Shown here piece by piece: positions 44,401 through 57,574 of a stretch of 64,000 bases of DNA (the stretch's first letter is position 1; the number at the start of each line of letters is the position of its first letter). This DNA is from Mantis religiosa (Eukaryota; Arthropoda; Insecta; Mantodea; Mantidae). The translations under genes and the position numbers were made by a program. Location: the NCBI GenBank assembly GCA_030765055.1, contig CM060950.1, forward strand, positions 457,672,278 to 457,736,277, read 5' to 3'. The notes beneath the pieces were generated by a model. It saw only the letters and a program-made list of their open reading frames with translations. It ran no database searches and was not told the DNA's origin.

Positions 44401-47400
44401 CAGAGGTTTCTGGCTGGCGATGCGGGCCCCAAAGCTTGCTGGCTGGCGATGCGAGACCCAAAGGTTCCTGATTGGCGATGCCAGCCCCAAAGCTTCCTGG
44501 CTTGCGATCCGAGCCCCAAGGGTTCTTGGCTGGCGATCCCAGCCCGAAAGGTTCCTGGCTATCGACCCGAGCCCCAAAAGGTTCCTGTCGGGCGATCCGA
44601 ACCCTCAAAGGTTCCTGGCGGGTGATCTGAGCCCCAAAGCCTCCTGGCTATCCACCCGAGCCCCAAAGGTTCCTGGCTGGCGATCCGAGCCCCAAGGCTT
44701 CCTGGCTACAGATACGAGCCCTAAAGGTTCCTGGCGGGCTATCCGAACCCCAAAGGTTCCTGGCGGGCGATCTAACCGCCATAGGTTCCTGACAGGCGAT
44801 CCGAACCCCAAAGGTTTCTGGCAGGCGATCTGAACGCCAAAGGTTCCTGGCTAGCGATCCGAGCCCCAAAGGTTCCTGGCTATCGATCCGAGCCCCAAAG
44901 GTTCCTAGCGGGCCGTCCGAGCCCCAGAGTTTCTTGGCTGGCAATCCAAGCCCGAAAGGTTCCTGGCTATCGATCCGAACCCAAAGAGTACCTGGCAGGC
45001 AATCCGAACCCCAAAGGTTCCTGGCAGGCAATCCGAGCCCCAAAAGTTCCTGGCTGGCGTTCCGAGCCCCAAAGGTTCCTGGCTGGCGATCCGAGCCCCA
45101 AAGTTTCCTCGCTACAGATACGAGCCCCAAAGGTTCCTGGCGGTGATCCAAACCCCAAAGGTTCCTGGTGGGCGACCCGAAACCCAAAGGTTCCAGGCGG
45201 GCGATCGGAACCCCAAAGGTTCCTGGTGGGCGATCCGATCCCCAAAGTTTCCTGGCTATCGATCCGAGCCCCAAAGTTTCCTGGCTGGCGATTCGAAACC
45301 CAAAGGTCCCTGGCTGGTGATCCGAACCCAAAAGGTTCCTGGCTGGCGATGCGAGCACCAAAGTTTCCTGGCTGGCGATGCGAACCACAAAGCTTGCTGG
45401 CTGGCAATGCGGGCCCCAATATTCCCTGGCTGGCGATGCGACCCCCAAAGCTTCCGGGCTGGCGATTCGAACCCCAAAGCTTCCTGGCTGGCGATCCGAG
45501 CCCCAAAGCTTCCTGGCTCGCGATGCGAGCTCCAAAGGTTTCTGGCATGCGATCCGAGCCCCAACGTTTCCTGGCTATCGATCCGAGCCCCAAAGTTTCT
45601 TGGCTGGTAATCCAAGCCTCAAAAGTTCCTGGCTGGTCATCCGAGCCCAAAAACTTCCTGGCATGTGGTCCGAGCCCCAAAGGTTCCTAGCTGGCGATCC
45701 TAGCCCCAAAGGTTCCTGGCTGGCAATCCGAGCCCCAAAAGTTTCCTGGCTGGCGATCCGAGCCCCAAAGGTTCTTGGCTGGCAATCCGAGCCTAAAACG
45801 TTTCCTGGCTGGCGATCCTAGCCCCAAAGGTTCCTGGCTGGTGATCCGAGCCCCAAAAGTTCTTGGCTGGCAATCCGAGCCCCAAAAGTTTTCTGGCAGG
45901 CGATCCTAGCCCCAATGATTCCTGGCTGGCAATCCGAGCCTCAAAAGTTTCCTGGCTGGTGATCCGAGATCCAAAGGTTCTTGGCTGGCAATCCGAGCCT
46001 CAAAAGTTTCCTGGCTGGTGATCCGAGCCCCAAAGGTTCCTGGCATGCGGCCGAGCCCCAAAGGTTCCTAGCTAGCGATCCTAGCCCCAAAGGTTCCCGG
46101 CTGGCAATCCGAGCCCCAAAATTTTCCTGGCTGGCGATCCGAGCCCCAAAGGTTCTTGGCTGGCAAACCGAGCCTCAAAAGTTTCCTGGCTGGCGATCCT
46201 AGCCCCAAAGGTTCCTGGCTGGTGATCCGAGCCCCAAAGGTTCTTGGCTGGCAATCCGAGCCCCAAAAGTTTCCTGGCTGGCGATCGTAGCCCCAAAGGT
46301 TCCTGGCTGGCAATCCGAGCCTCAAAAGTTTCCTGGCTGGTGATCCGAGCTCCAAAGGTTCTTGGCTGGCAATCCGAGCCTCAAATGTTTCCTGGCTGGC
46401 GATCCTAGCCCCAAAGATTCCTGGCTGGCAATCCGAGCCTCAAAAGTTTCCTGGCTGGTGATACGAGACCCAAAGGTTCTTGGCTGGCAATCCGAGCCTC
46501 AAAAGTTTCAAGGCTGGTGATCCAAGCCCCAAAGGTTCCTGGCATGCGGCCCGAGCCCCAAAGGTGCCTGGCTGGCGATCCTAGCCCCAAGGGTTCCTGG
46601 CTGGCATTCCGAGCCCCAAAAGATTCCTAACTGGCGATTCGAGCCCCAAAAGGTTCCTGGCTTGCGATCCGAGCCCCAAAGGTTCCTGGCTGGCGATGCG
46701 ATCCCCAAGGGTTTGTGGCATGCGATCCGTGCCTCAAAGGTTTCTGGCAAGCGATCTGAGCCCCAAAGGTTCCTGGCTGGCGATCCGAGCCCCAAAGGTT
46801 CCTGGCAAGCGATCCGAGCCCCAAAGGTTCCTGGTTGGCGATGCGATCCCCAAGGGTTTCTGGCAAGCGATCCGAGCCCCAAAGGTTCCTGGCATGCGAT
46901 CCGAGCCCCAAAGGTTCCTGGCTGGCGATGCGATCCCCAAGGGTTTGTGGCATGCGATCCGTGCCTCAAAGGTTTCTGGCAAGCGATCCGAGCCCCAAAG
47001 GTGCCTGGCATGCGATCCGAGCCCCTAAACGTTCTTGGCTGGCGACGCGACTCCCAAAGGCTCCTGGCATGCGATCCGAGCCCCAAACGTTCTTGGCTGG
47101 CGATGCGATCCCCTAAGGTTTCTGGCATGGGATCCGAGCCCCAAAGGTTCCTGGCTGGCGATCCGAACCACAAAGGTTCTTGGCTGGCGATCCCAGCCCC
47201 AAACGTTCCTCGCTGGCGATGCGATCGCCAAAGGTTCCTGACAGGCGATCCGAACCCCAAAGGTTCCTGGCCGGCGATCTGAACGCCAAAGGTTCCTGGC
47301 TGGCAATCCGAGCCCCAAAGGCTCCTGGCTATCGATCAGAGCCCCAAAGGGTCCTGGCGGGCCGTCCAAGCTCCAAAGTTTCTTGGCTGGCAATCCTGGC

Positions 47401-50400
47401 CCGAAAGGTTCCTAGCTATCGATCCGAGCCCCAAAGGTTCCTGGCTGGCGATCCGAGCTGCAAATGTTTCCTAGCTGGCGATCCGAACCTCAAAGGTTCC
47501 TGGCGGTGATCCGAACCCCAAAGGTTCCTGGCGGGCAATCCAAGCCCCAAAGGTTGCTGGCGGGCGATCCGAACACCAAAGGTTTCTTGCGGGCGATCCG
47601 TGCCCAAAAGGTTCCTGGCTATCGATCCGAACGCTAAAACTTTCTGGCTGGTGATCCAAGCCCCAACAGTTCCTGGTCGTCGATCCGAGCCCCAAAGGTT
47701 CCCGGCGGGCGACCCGGACCACAAAGGTTCCCGGCGGGCCTTCGAAACTCCAAAGGTTCCTGGCGGACGATCCGAGCCCCAAAGGTTCCTGGTTATCGAC
47801 CCGAATCCCAAAGGTTCCTGGCGGCGTTCAGGAACCCAAAGGTCCCTGGCTGGCGATCGGAGCCCAAAAGGTTCCTGACTGGCGATCCGAGGACCAAAGG
47901 TTCCTGGCTGGCGATGCGAGCCCCAGAGGTTTCTGGCTGGCGATGCGGGCCCCAAAGCTTGCTGGCTGGCGATGCGAGACCCAAAGGTTCCTGATTGGCG
48001 ATGTCAGCCCCAAAGCTTCCTGGCTGGCGATCCGAGCCCCAAAGGATCTTGGCTGCCGATCCCAGCCCGAAATGTTCCTGGCTATCGATCCGAGCCCCAA
48101 AAGGTTCCTGGCGGGCGATCCGAACCCTCAAAGGTTCCTGGCGGGCGGTCTGACCCCCCAAGGTTCCTGGCTATCCACCCGAGCCCCAAAGGTTCCTGGC
48201 TGGCGATCCGAGCCCCAAGGCTTCCTGGCTACAGATACGAGCCCTAAAGGTTCCTGGCGGGCTATCCGAACCCCAAAGGTTCCTGGCGGGCGAACCGAGC
48301 CCCAAAGGTTCCTTACAGGCGATCCGAACCCCAAAGCTTCCTGGCAGGCGATCTGAACGCCAAAGGTTCCTGGCTAGCGATCCGAGCCCCAAAGGTTCCT
48401 GGCTATCGATCCGAACCCCAAAGGTTCCTTACGGGCCGTCCGAGCCCCAGAGTTTCTCTGCTGGCAATCCAAGCCCGAAAGGTTCCTGGCTATCGATCCG
48501 ATCCCCAAAGGTTCCTGGCTGGCGATCCGAGCCCCAAATGTTTTCTGGCTGGCGATCCGAACCTCAAAGGTTGCTGGCGGGCGATCCGAACCCCAAAGGT
48601 TCCTGGCAGGCAATCCGAGCCCCAAAGGTTCCTGGCTGGCGTTCCGAGCCCCAAAGTTTCCTGGCTGGCGATCCGAGCCCCAAAGTTTCCTGGCTACAGA
48701 TACGAGCCCCAAAAGTTCCTGGCGGGTGATCCAAACCCCAAAGGTTCCTGGTGGGTGACCCGAAACCCAAAGGTTCCTGGCGGGCGATCGGAACCCCAAA
48801 GGTTCCTGGTGGGCGATCCGATCCCCAAAGTTTCCTGGCTATCGATCCGAGCCCCAAAGTTTCCTGGCTGGCGATTCGAACCCCAAAGGTCCCTGGCTGG
48901 TGATCCGAACCCAAAAGGTTCCTGGCTGGCGATGCGAGCACCAAAGGTTCCTGGCTGGCGATGCGAGCCACAAAGGTTGCTGGCTGGCAATGCGAGCCCC
49001 AATGATCCCTGGCTGGCGATGCGACCCCCAAAGGTTCTTGGCTGGCGATCCGAGCCCCAAAGCTTCCTGGCTGGCGATCCGAGCTCCGAAGCTTCCTGGC
49101 TCGCGATGCGAGCCCCAAAGGTACCTGGCATGCGATCCGAGCCCCAAAGGTTCTTGGCGGGCGATCTGAGCCCAAAATGTTCTTGGCTGGCGATCCCAGC
49201 CCGAAAGGTTCCTGGCTATCGATCCGAGCCCCAAAGGTTCCTGGCTGGCTATCCGAGCCCCAAAGGTTATTGGCTGGCGATCCCAGCCCGAAAGGTTCCT
49301 GGTTATCGATCCGAGCCCCAGAGGTTCCTGGCGGGCGATCCGAACCCCAAAGGTTCCTGGCGGGCGATCCGAGCCCCAAAGGTTCCTGGCTATCGATCCG
49401 AGCCGCAAAGGTTCCTGGCTGGCGATCCGAGCCCCAAAGTTTCCTGGCAACATATACGAGCCCCAAGGGTTCCTGGCGGGCGATCCGAGCTCCAAAGATC
49501 CCTGGCGGGCGATCCGAACCCAAAGGTTTCTGGCTGGCGATCAGAGCCCCAAAGTTTCCTGGCTACAGATAGGAGCCCCAAAGGTTCCTGGCGGGTGATC
49601 CAAACCCCAAAGGTTCCTGGTAGGCGATCCGAACCCCAACAGTTCCTGGCTGGTGATCCGAGCCCCAAAGTTCCTGGCTGGCGATCCGAGCACCTAAGAT
49701 TCCTGGCTGGCGAAGCGAACCCCAAAGGTTTCTGGCTGGCAATGCGAGCCCCAGATCTTGCTGGCTCGCGATGAGAGCCCCAAAGGTTCCTGGCTGGCGA
49801 TGCAGGCCCCAAAGCTTCCTGGCTGGCGATCCGAGCCCCAGAGGATCCTGACTGACGATGCGAACCCCAAAATGTTTCTGACATACGATCCGAGCCCTAA
49901 AGGTTCCTGGCTGGCGATCCGAGCCCCAAAGCATCCTGGCGGGCAATCCAAGCCCCAAATGTTGCTGGCGGGCGATCCCAACACCAAAGGTTTCTTGCGG
50001 GCGATCCGTGCCCAAAAGGTTCCTGGTTATCGATCCGAACCCTAAAGGTTCCTGGCTGGCGATCCAGGCCCCAACAGTTCCTGGTCGTCGATCCGAGCCC
50101 CAAAGGATCCTGGCGGGCGACCCTGACCACAAAGGTTCCCGGCGGGCGATCGGAATCCCAAAGGGTCCTGGCGGACGATCCGTGCCCCAAAGGTTCCTGG
50201 TTATCGATCCGAGCCCCAAAGGATCCTGGCGGCGATCAGGAACCCAAAGGTCCGCGGCTGGCGATCGGAGCCTTAAAGGTTCCTGACTGGCGATCCGAGC
50301 ACCAAAGGTTCCTGGCTGGCGATGCGAGCCCCAGAGGTTTCTGGCTGGCGATGCGGGCCCCAAGGCTTGCTGGCTGGCGATGCGAGACCCAAAGGTTCCT

Positions 50401-53400
50401 GATTGGCGATGCCAGCCCCAAAGCATCCTGGCTTGCGATCCGAGCCCCAAAGGTTCTTGGCTGGCGATCCCAGCCCGAAAGGTTCCTGGCTATCGATCCG
50501 AGCCCCAAAAGGTTCCTGTTGGGCGATCCGAACCCTCAAAGGTTCCTGCGGGCGATCTGAGCCCCAAAGGGTCCTGGCTATCCACCCGAGCCCCAAAGGT
50601 TCCTGGCTGGCGATCCGAGCCCCAAGGCTTCCTGGCTACAGATACGAGCCCTAAAGGTTCCTGGCGGGCTATCCGAACCCCAAAGGTTCCTGGCGGGCGA
50701 TCCGAGCCCCAAAGGTTCCTGACAGGCGATCCGAACCCCAAAGGTTTCTGGCAGGCGATCTAAACGCCAAAGGTTCCTGGGTAGCGATCCGAGCCCCAAA
50801 GGTTCCTGGCTATCGATCCGAGCCCAAAAGGTTCCTAGCGGGCCGTCCGAGCCCCAGAGTTTCTTGGCTGGCAATCCAAGCCCGAAAGGTTCCTGGCTAT
50901 CGATCCGATCCCCAAAGGTTCCTGGCTGGCGATCCGAGCCCCAAAAGTTTTCTGGCTGGCGATCGGAGCCTCAAAGGTTCCTGGCGGGCGATCCAAACCC
51001 AAAAGGTTCCTGGCTGGCGTTCCGAGCCCCAAAGGTCCCTGGCTGGCGATCCGAGCCCCAAAGTTTCCTGGCTACAGATACGAGCCCCAAAGGTACCTGG
51101 CGGGTGATCCAAACCCCAAAGGTTCCTGGTGGGCTACCCGAAACCCAAAGGTTCCTGGCGGGCGATCGGAACCCCAAAGGTTCCTGGTGGGCGATCCGAT
51201 CCGTAAAGTTTCCTGGCTATCGATCCGAGCCCCAAAATTTCCTGGCTGGCGATTCGAAACCCAAAGGTCCCTGGCTGGTGATCCGAACCCAAAAGGTTCC
51301 TGGCTGGCGATGCGAGCACCAAAGTTTCCTGGCTGGCGATGCGAGCCACAAAGCTTGCTGGCTGGCCATGCGAGCCCCAATGTTCCCTGGCTGACGATGC
51401 GACCCCCAAAGCTTCCGTGCTGGCGATTCGAACCCCAAAGCTTCCTGGCTGGCGATCCGAGCTCCAAAGCTTCCTGGCTCGCGATGCGAGCTCCAAAGGT
51501 TTCTGGCATGCGATCCGAGCCCCAAAGGTTCCTGGCTATCGATCCGAGCCCCAAAGGTTCTTGGCTGGTAATCCAAGCCTCAAAAGTTCCTGGCTGGTGA
51601 TCCGAGCTCCAAAGCTTCCTGGCCGGCGATCTGAACGCCAAAGGTTCCTGGCTGGCAATCCGAGCCCCAAAGGCTCCTGGCTATCGATCCGAGCCCCAAA
51701 GGGTCCTGGCGGGCCGTCCAAGCTCCAAAGTTTCTTGGCTGGCAATCCTGGCCCGAAAGGTTCCTAGCTATCGATCCGAGCCCCAAAGGTTCCTGGCTGG
51801 AGATCCGAGCCGCAAATGTTTCCTAGCTGGCGATCCGAACCTCAAAGTTTCCTGGCGGTGATCCGAACCCCAAAGGTTCCTGGCGGGCAATCCAAGCCCC
51901 AAAGGTTGCTGGCGGGCGATCCGAACACCAAAGGTTTCTTGCGGGCGATCCGTGCCCAAAAGGTTCCTGGCTATCGATCCGAACTCTAAAGGTTTCTGGC
52001 TGGTGATCCAAGCCCCAACAGTTCCTGGTCGTCGATCCGAGCCCCAAAGGTTCCCGGCGGGCGACCCGGACCACAAAGGTTCCCGGCGGGCCTTCGAAAC
52101 TCCAAAGGTTCCTGGCGGACGATCCGAGCCCCAAAGGTTCCTGGTTATCGACCCGAATCCCAAAGGTTCCTGGCGGCGTTCAGGAACCCAAAGGTCCCTG
52201 GCTGGCGATCGGAGCCCAAAAGGTTTCTGACTGGCGATCCGAGGACCAAAGGTTCCTGGCTGGCGATGCGAGCCCCAGAGGTTTCTGGCTGACGATGCGG
52301 GCCCCAAAGCTTGCTGGCTGGCGATGCGAGACCCAAAGGTTCCTGATTGGCGATGCCAGCCCCAAAGCTTCCTGGCTGGCGATCCGAGCCCCAAAGGATC
52401 TTGGCTGCCGATCCCAGCCCGAAATGTTCCTGGCTATCGATCTGAGCCCCAAAAGGTTCCTGGCGGGCGATCCGAACCCCCAAAGGTTCCTGGCGGGCGG
52501 TCTGACCCCCCAAGGTTCCTGGCTATCCACCCGAGCCCCAAAGGTTCCTGGCTGGCGATCCGAGCCCCAAGGCTTCCTGGCTACAGATACGAGCCCTAAA
52601 GGTTCCTGGCGGGCTATCCGAACCCCAAAGGTTCCTGGCGGGCGAACCGAGCCCCAAAGGTTCCTGACAGGCGATCCGAACCCCAAAGCTTCCTGGCAGG
52701 CGATCTCAACCCCAAAGGTTCCTGGCTAGCGATCCGAGCCCCAAAGCTTCCTGGCTGGCGATCCGAGCCCCAAAGGTTCCTGGCTATCGATCCGAGCCCC
52801 AAAGGTTCTTGGCTGGTAATCCAAGCCTCAAAAGTTCCTGGCTGGTGATCCGAGCCCAAAAAGTTCCTGGCATGCGGTCCGAGCCCCAAAGGTGCCTGGC
52901 TGGCGATCCTAGCCCCATAGGTTCCTGGCTGGCAATCCGAGCCCCAAAAGTTTCCTGGCTGGCGATCCGAGCCCCAAAGGTTCTTGGCTGGCAATCCGAG
53001 CCTAAAACGTTTCCTGGCTGGCGATCCTAGCCCCAAAGGTTCCTGGCTGGTGATCCGAGCCCCAAAGGTTCTTGGCTGGCAATCCGAGCCCCAAAAGTTT
53101 TCTGGCTGGCGATCCTAGCCCCAAAGATTCCTGGCTGGCAATCCGAGCCTCAAAAGTTTCCTGGCTGGTGATCCGAGCCCCAAAGGTTCTTGGCTGGCAA
53201 TCCGAGCCTCAAAAGTTTCCTGGCTGGTGATCCGAGCCCCAAAGGTTCCTGGCATGCGGTCCGAGCCCCAAAGGTTCCTAGCTAGCGATCCGAGCCCCAA
53301 TGGTTCCCGTCTGGCAATCCGAGCCCCAAAAGTTTCCTGGCTGGCGATCCGAGCCCCAAAGGTTCTTGGCTGGCAATCCGAGCCTCAAAAGTTTCCTGGC

Positions 53401-53632
53401 TGGCGATCCTAGCCCCAAATGTTCCTGGCTGGTGATCCGAGTCCCAAAGGTTCTCGGCTGGCAATCCGAGCCCCAAAAGTTTCCTGGCTGGCGATCCTAG
53501 CCCCAAAGGTTCCTGGCTTGCAATCCGAGCCTCAAAAGTTTCCTGGCTGGTGATCCGAGCTCCAAAGGTTCTTGGCTGGCAATCCGAGCCTCAAAAGGTT
53601 CCTGGCTGGCGATCCTAGCCCCAAAGATTCCT

Positions 53633-54705
53633 GGCTATCGATCCGAGCCCCAAAGGTGCCTTACGGGCCGTCCGAGCCCCAGAGTTTCTCTGCTGGCAAT
53701 CCAATCCCGAAAGGTCCTGGCTATCGATCCGATCCCCAAAGGTTCCTGGCTGGCGATCCGAGCCCCAAATGTTTTCTGGCTGGCGATCCGAGCCTCAAAG
53801 GTTCCTGGCGGGCGATCCGAACCCCAAATGTTCCTGGCAGGCAATCCGAGCCCTTAAGGTTTCTGGCTGGCGTTCCGAGCCCCAAAGTTTCCTGGCTGGC
53901 GATCCGAGCCCCAAAGTTTCCTGGCTACAGATACGAGCCCCAAAGGTTCCTGGCGGTTGATCCAAACCCCAAAGGTTCCTGGTGGGTGACCCGAAACCCA
54001 AAGGTTCCTGGCGGGCGATCGGAACCCCAAAGGTTCCTGGTGGGCGATCCGATCCCCAAGGTTTCCTGGCTATCGTACCGAGCCCCAAAGTTTCCTGGCT
54101 GGCGATTCGAACCCCAAAGGTCCCTGGCTGGTGATCCGAACCCAAAAGGTTCCTGGCTGGCGATCCGAGCACCAAAGGTTCCTGGCTGGCGATGCGAGCC
54201 ACAAAGCTTGCTGGCTGGCAATGCGAGCCCCAATGATCCCTGGCTGGCGATGCGACCCCCTAAGGTTCTTGGCTGGCGATCCGAGCCCCAAAGCTTCCTG
54301 GCTGGCGATCCGAGCTCCAAATATTCCTGGCTCGCGATGCGAGCCCCAAAGGTTTCTGGCATGCGATCCGAGCCCCAAAGGTTCTTGGCGGGCGATCCGA
54401 GCCCCAAATGTTCTTGGCTGGCGATCCCAGCCCGAAAGGTTCCTGGCTATCGATCCGAGCCCCAAAGGTTCCTGGCTGGCTATCCGAGCCCCAAAGGTTA
54501 TTGGCTGGCGATCCCAGCCCGAAAGGTTCCTGGTTATCGATCCGAGCCCCAGAGGTTCCTGGCGGGCGATCCGAACCCCAAAGGTTCCTGGCGGTTGATC
54601 CGAGCCCCAAAGGTTCCTGGCTATCGATCCGAGCCGCAAAGGTTCCTGGCTGGCGATCCGAGCCCCAATGTTTCCTGGCTACATATACGAGCCCCAAAGG
54701 TTCCT
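53633..54705. repeat. Kilobase higher-order module A, copy near the array end
   Basis: About 1.07 kb nearly identical to 55781-56853 (offset 2148) and similar to about 48400-49480. The two late copies share private variants such as GGCAATCCAATCCCG and CTATCGTACCGAG. Confidence 0.85.
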
Positions 54706-55780
54706 GGCGTGCGATCCGAACCCCAAAGGTTTCTGGCTGGCGATCCGAGCTCCAAAGGTTATTGGCTGGCGATCCCAGCCCGAAAGGTTCCTGGTTATCG
54801 ATCCGAGCCCCAGAGGTTCCTGGCTGGCGATCCGAGCCGCAAATGTTTCTTAGCTGGCGATCCGAACCTCAAAGGTTCCTGGCGGCGATCCGAACCCCAA
54901 AGGTTCCTGGCGGGCAATCCAAGCCCCAAAGGTTGCTGGCGGGCGATCCGAACACCAAAGGTTTCTTGCGGGCGATCCGTGCCCAAAAGGTTCCTGGCTA
55001 TCGATCCGAACCCTAAAGGTTTCTGGCTGGTGATCCAAGCCCCAACAGTTCCTGGTCGTCGATCCGAGCCCCAAAGGTTCCCGGCGGGCGACCCGGACCA
55101 CAAAGGTTCCCGGCGGGCGATCGGAACTCCAAAGGTTCCTGGCAGACTATCCGAGCCCCAAAGGTTCCTGGTTATCGACCCGAGCCCCAAAGGTTCCTGG
55201 CGGCGTTCAGGAACCCAAAGGTCCCTGGGTGGCGATCGGAGCCCAAAAGGTTCCTGACTGGCGATCCGAGCACCAAAGGTTCCTGGCTGGCGATGCGAGC
55301 CCCAGAGGTTTCTGGCTGGCGATGCGGGCCCCAAAGCTTGCTGGCTGGCGATGCGAGACCCGAAGGTTCCTGATTGGCGATGCCAGCCCCAAAGCTTCCT
55401 GGCTGGCGATCCGAGCCCCAAAGGATCTTGGCTGGCGATCCCAGCCCGAAAGGTTCCTGGCTATCGATCCGAGCCCCAAAAGGTTCCTGGCGGGCGATCC
55501 GAACCCTCAAACGTTCCTGGCGGGCGATCTGAGCCCCAAAGGTTCCTGGCTATCCACCCGAGCCCCAAAGGTTCCTGGCTGGCGATCCGAGCACCAAGGC
55601 TTCCTGGCTACAGATACGAGCCCTAAAGGTTCCTGGCGGGCTATCCGAACCCCAAAGGTTCCTGGCGGGCGATCCGAGCCCCAAAGGTTCCTCACAGGCG
55701 ATCCGAACCCCAAAGGTTCCTGGCAGGCTATCTGAACGCCAAAGGTTCCTGGCTAGCGATCCGAGACCCAAAGGTTCCTG

Positions 55781-56853
55781 GCTATCGATCCGAGCCCCAA
55801 AGGTTCCTTACGGGCCGTCCGAGCCCCAGAGTTTCTCCGCTGGCAATCCAATCCCGAAAGGTTCCTGGCTATCGATCCGATCCCCAAAGGTTCCTGGCTG
55901 GCGATCCGAGCCCCAAATGTTTTCTGGCTGGCGATCCGAGCCTCAAAGGTTCCTGGCGGGCGATCCGAACCCCAAAGGTTCCTGGCAGGCAATCCGAGCC
56001 CCAAAGGTTTCTGGCTGGCGTTCCGAGCCCCAAAGTTTCCTGGCTGGCGATCCGAGCCCCAAAGTTTCCTGGCTACAGATACGAGCCCCAAAGGTTCCTG
56101 GCGGTTGATCCAAACCCCAAAGGTTCCTGGTGGGTGACCCGAAACCCAAAGGTTCCTGGCGGGCGATCGGAACCCCAAAGGTTCCTGGTGGGCGATCCGA
56201 TCCCCAAAGTTTCCTGGCTATCGTACCGAGCCCCAAAGTTTCCTGGCTGGCGATTCGAACCCCAAAGGTCCCTGGCTGGTGATCCGAACCCAAAAGGTTC
56301 CTGGCTGGCGATCCGAGCACCAAAGGTTCCTGGCTGGCGATGCGAGCCACAAAGCTTGCTGGCTGGCAATGCGAGCCCCAATGATCCCTGGCTGGCGATG
56401 CGACCCCCTAAGGTTCTTGGCTGGCGATCCGAGCCCCAAAGCTTCCTGGCTGGCGATCCGAGCTCCAAATATTCCTGGCTCGCGATGCGAGCCCCAAAGG
56501 TTTCTGGCATGCGATCCGAGCCCCAAAGGTTCTTGGCGGGCGATCCGAGCCCCAAATGTTCTTGGCTGGCGATCCCAGCCCGAAAGGTTCCTGGCTATCG
56601 ATCCGAGCCCCAAAGGTTCCTGGCTGGCTATCCGAGCCCCAAAGGTTATTGGCTGGCGATCCCAGCCCGAAAGGTTCCTGGTTATCGATCCGAGCCCCAG
56701 AGGTTCCTGGCGGGCGATCCGAACCCCAAAGGTTCCTGGCGGGTGATCCGAGCCCCAAAGGTTCCTGGCTATCGATCCGAGCCGCAAAGGTTCCTGGCTG
56801 GCGATCCGAGCCCCAATGTTTCCTGGCTACATATACGAGCCCCAAAGGTTCCT
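55781..56853. repeat. Kilobase higher-order module A, last copy
   Basis: Partner of 53633-54705; between them lies a module containing the diagnostic GATCCGTGCCC (54978) that is also found at 51950 and 47600. Confidence 0.85.
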
Positions 56854-57574
56854 GGCGGGCGATCCGAACTCCAAAGGTCCCAGGCGGGCGATCCGAACCC
56901 CAAAGGTTTCTGGCTGGCGATCCGAGCTCCAAAGTTTCCTGGCTACAGATAGGAGCCCCAAAGGTTCCTGGCGGGTGATCCAAACCCCAAAGGTTCCTGG
57001 TAGGCGATCCGAACCCCAACAGTTCCTGGCTGGTGATCCGAGCCCCAAAGTTCCTAGCTGGCGATCCGAGCACCTAAGGTTCCTGGCTGGCGAAGCGAAC
57101 CCGAAAGGTTTCTGGCTGGCAATGCGAGCCCCAGATCTTGCTGACTTGCGATGAGAGCCCCAAAAGTTCCTGGCTGGCGATGCAGGCCCCAAAGCTTCCT
57201 GGCTGGCAATCCGAGCTTCAAAGGTTCCGGCTCGCTTCCGAGCCCCAAAGGTTCCTGGCTGGCGATCCGAGCCCCAGAGGATCCTGACTGACGATGCGAA
57301 CCCCAAAATGTTTCTGACATGCGATCTGAGCCCTAAAGGTTCCTGGCTGGCGATCCGAGCCCCAAAGGTTCCTGGCTGGCGATCCGAGCCCCAAAGGTTC
57401 CTGGCGTGCGACCCGAGTCCCAAAGGTACCTGGCTGGTGATCCGAGCCCCAAAGGTTCTTGGCTGGCGATCCGAGCCCTAAAGGTTCCTGGCTGACCATC
57501 CGAGCCCCAAAAGTTTCCTGGCTGGCGATCCAAGTCATTTTCTTTCATTATCACAAAGTTATAGGACATTTTCA

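Larger units (their letters stand above)
30971..57533. repeat. Giant GC-rich minisatellite, 29-30-bp unit, about 900 copies
   Basis: A representative unit is 33182-33210; its core is GGCTGGCGATCCGAGCC, followed by CCAAAGGTTCCT. Common variants replace GGCTGGCGATCC with GGCTATCGATCC, GGCGGGCGATCC, GGCATGCGATCC, GGCTGGTGATCC or GGCTACAGATAC. Thirty-base units carry an extra A (CAAAAG). Three 29-bp units give 87 nt, so any frame rotates through a 29-residue peptide cycle; the consensus has no stop in six frames, so long ORFs appear on both strands and end mainly at variants containing TAG (GATCCTAGCC). Blocks of 59-bp dimers alternate with diverse 29-mer blocks. The core has imperfect dyad symmetry (GGCT...AGCC). 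No interruption by a transposon was seen across 26.5 kb. Copy number is an estimate from length. Confidence 0.97.

Noticed and set aside
53572..55257. 561-codon ORF and dozens of overlapping long ORFs within 31-57.5 kb as real genes
   Set aside because: They are the automatic product of a stopless 29-bp repeat read in rotating frames on both strands; no conserved domain, start context or splice structure.
30971..57533. CRISPR-like array
   Set aside because: No unique spacers between repeats; units are contiguous and the setting is eukaryotic.
30971..57533. Telomeric or centromeric array
   Set aside because: The unit does not resemble insect TTAGG telomere repeats, and the array is flanked on both sides by ordinary interspersed repeats; a centromeric role cannot be supported from sequence.
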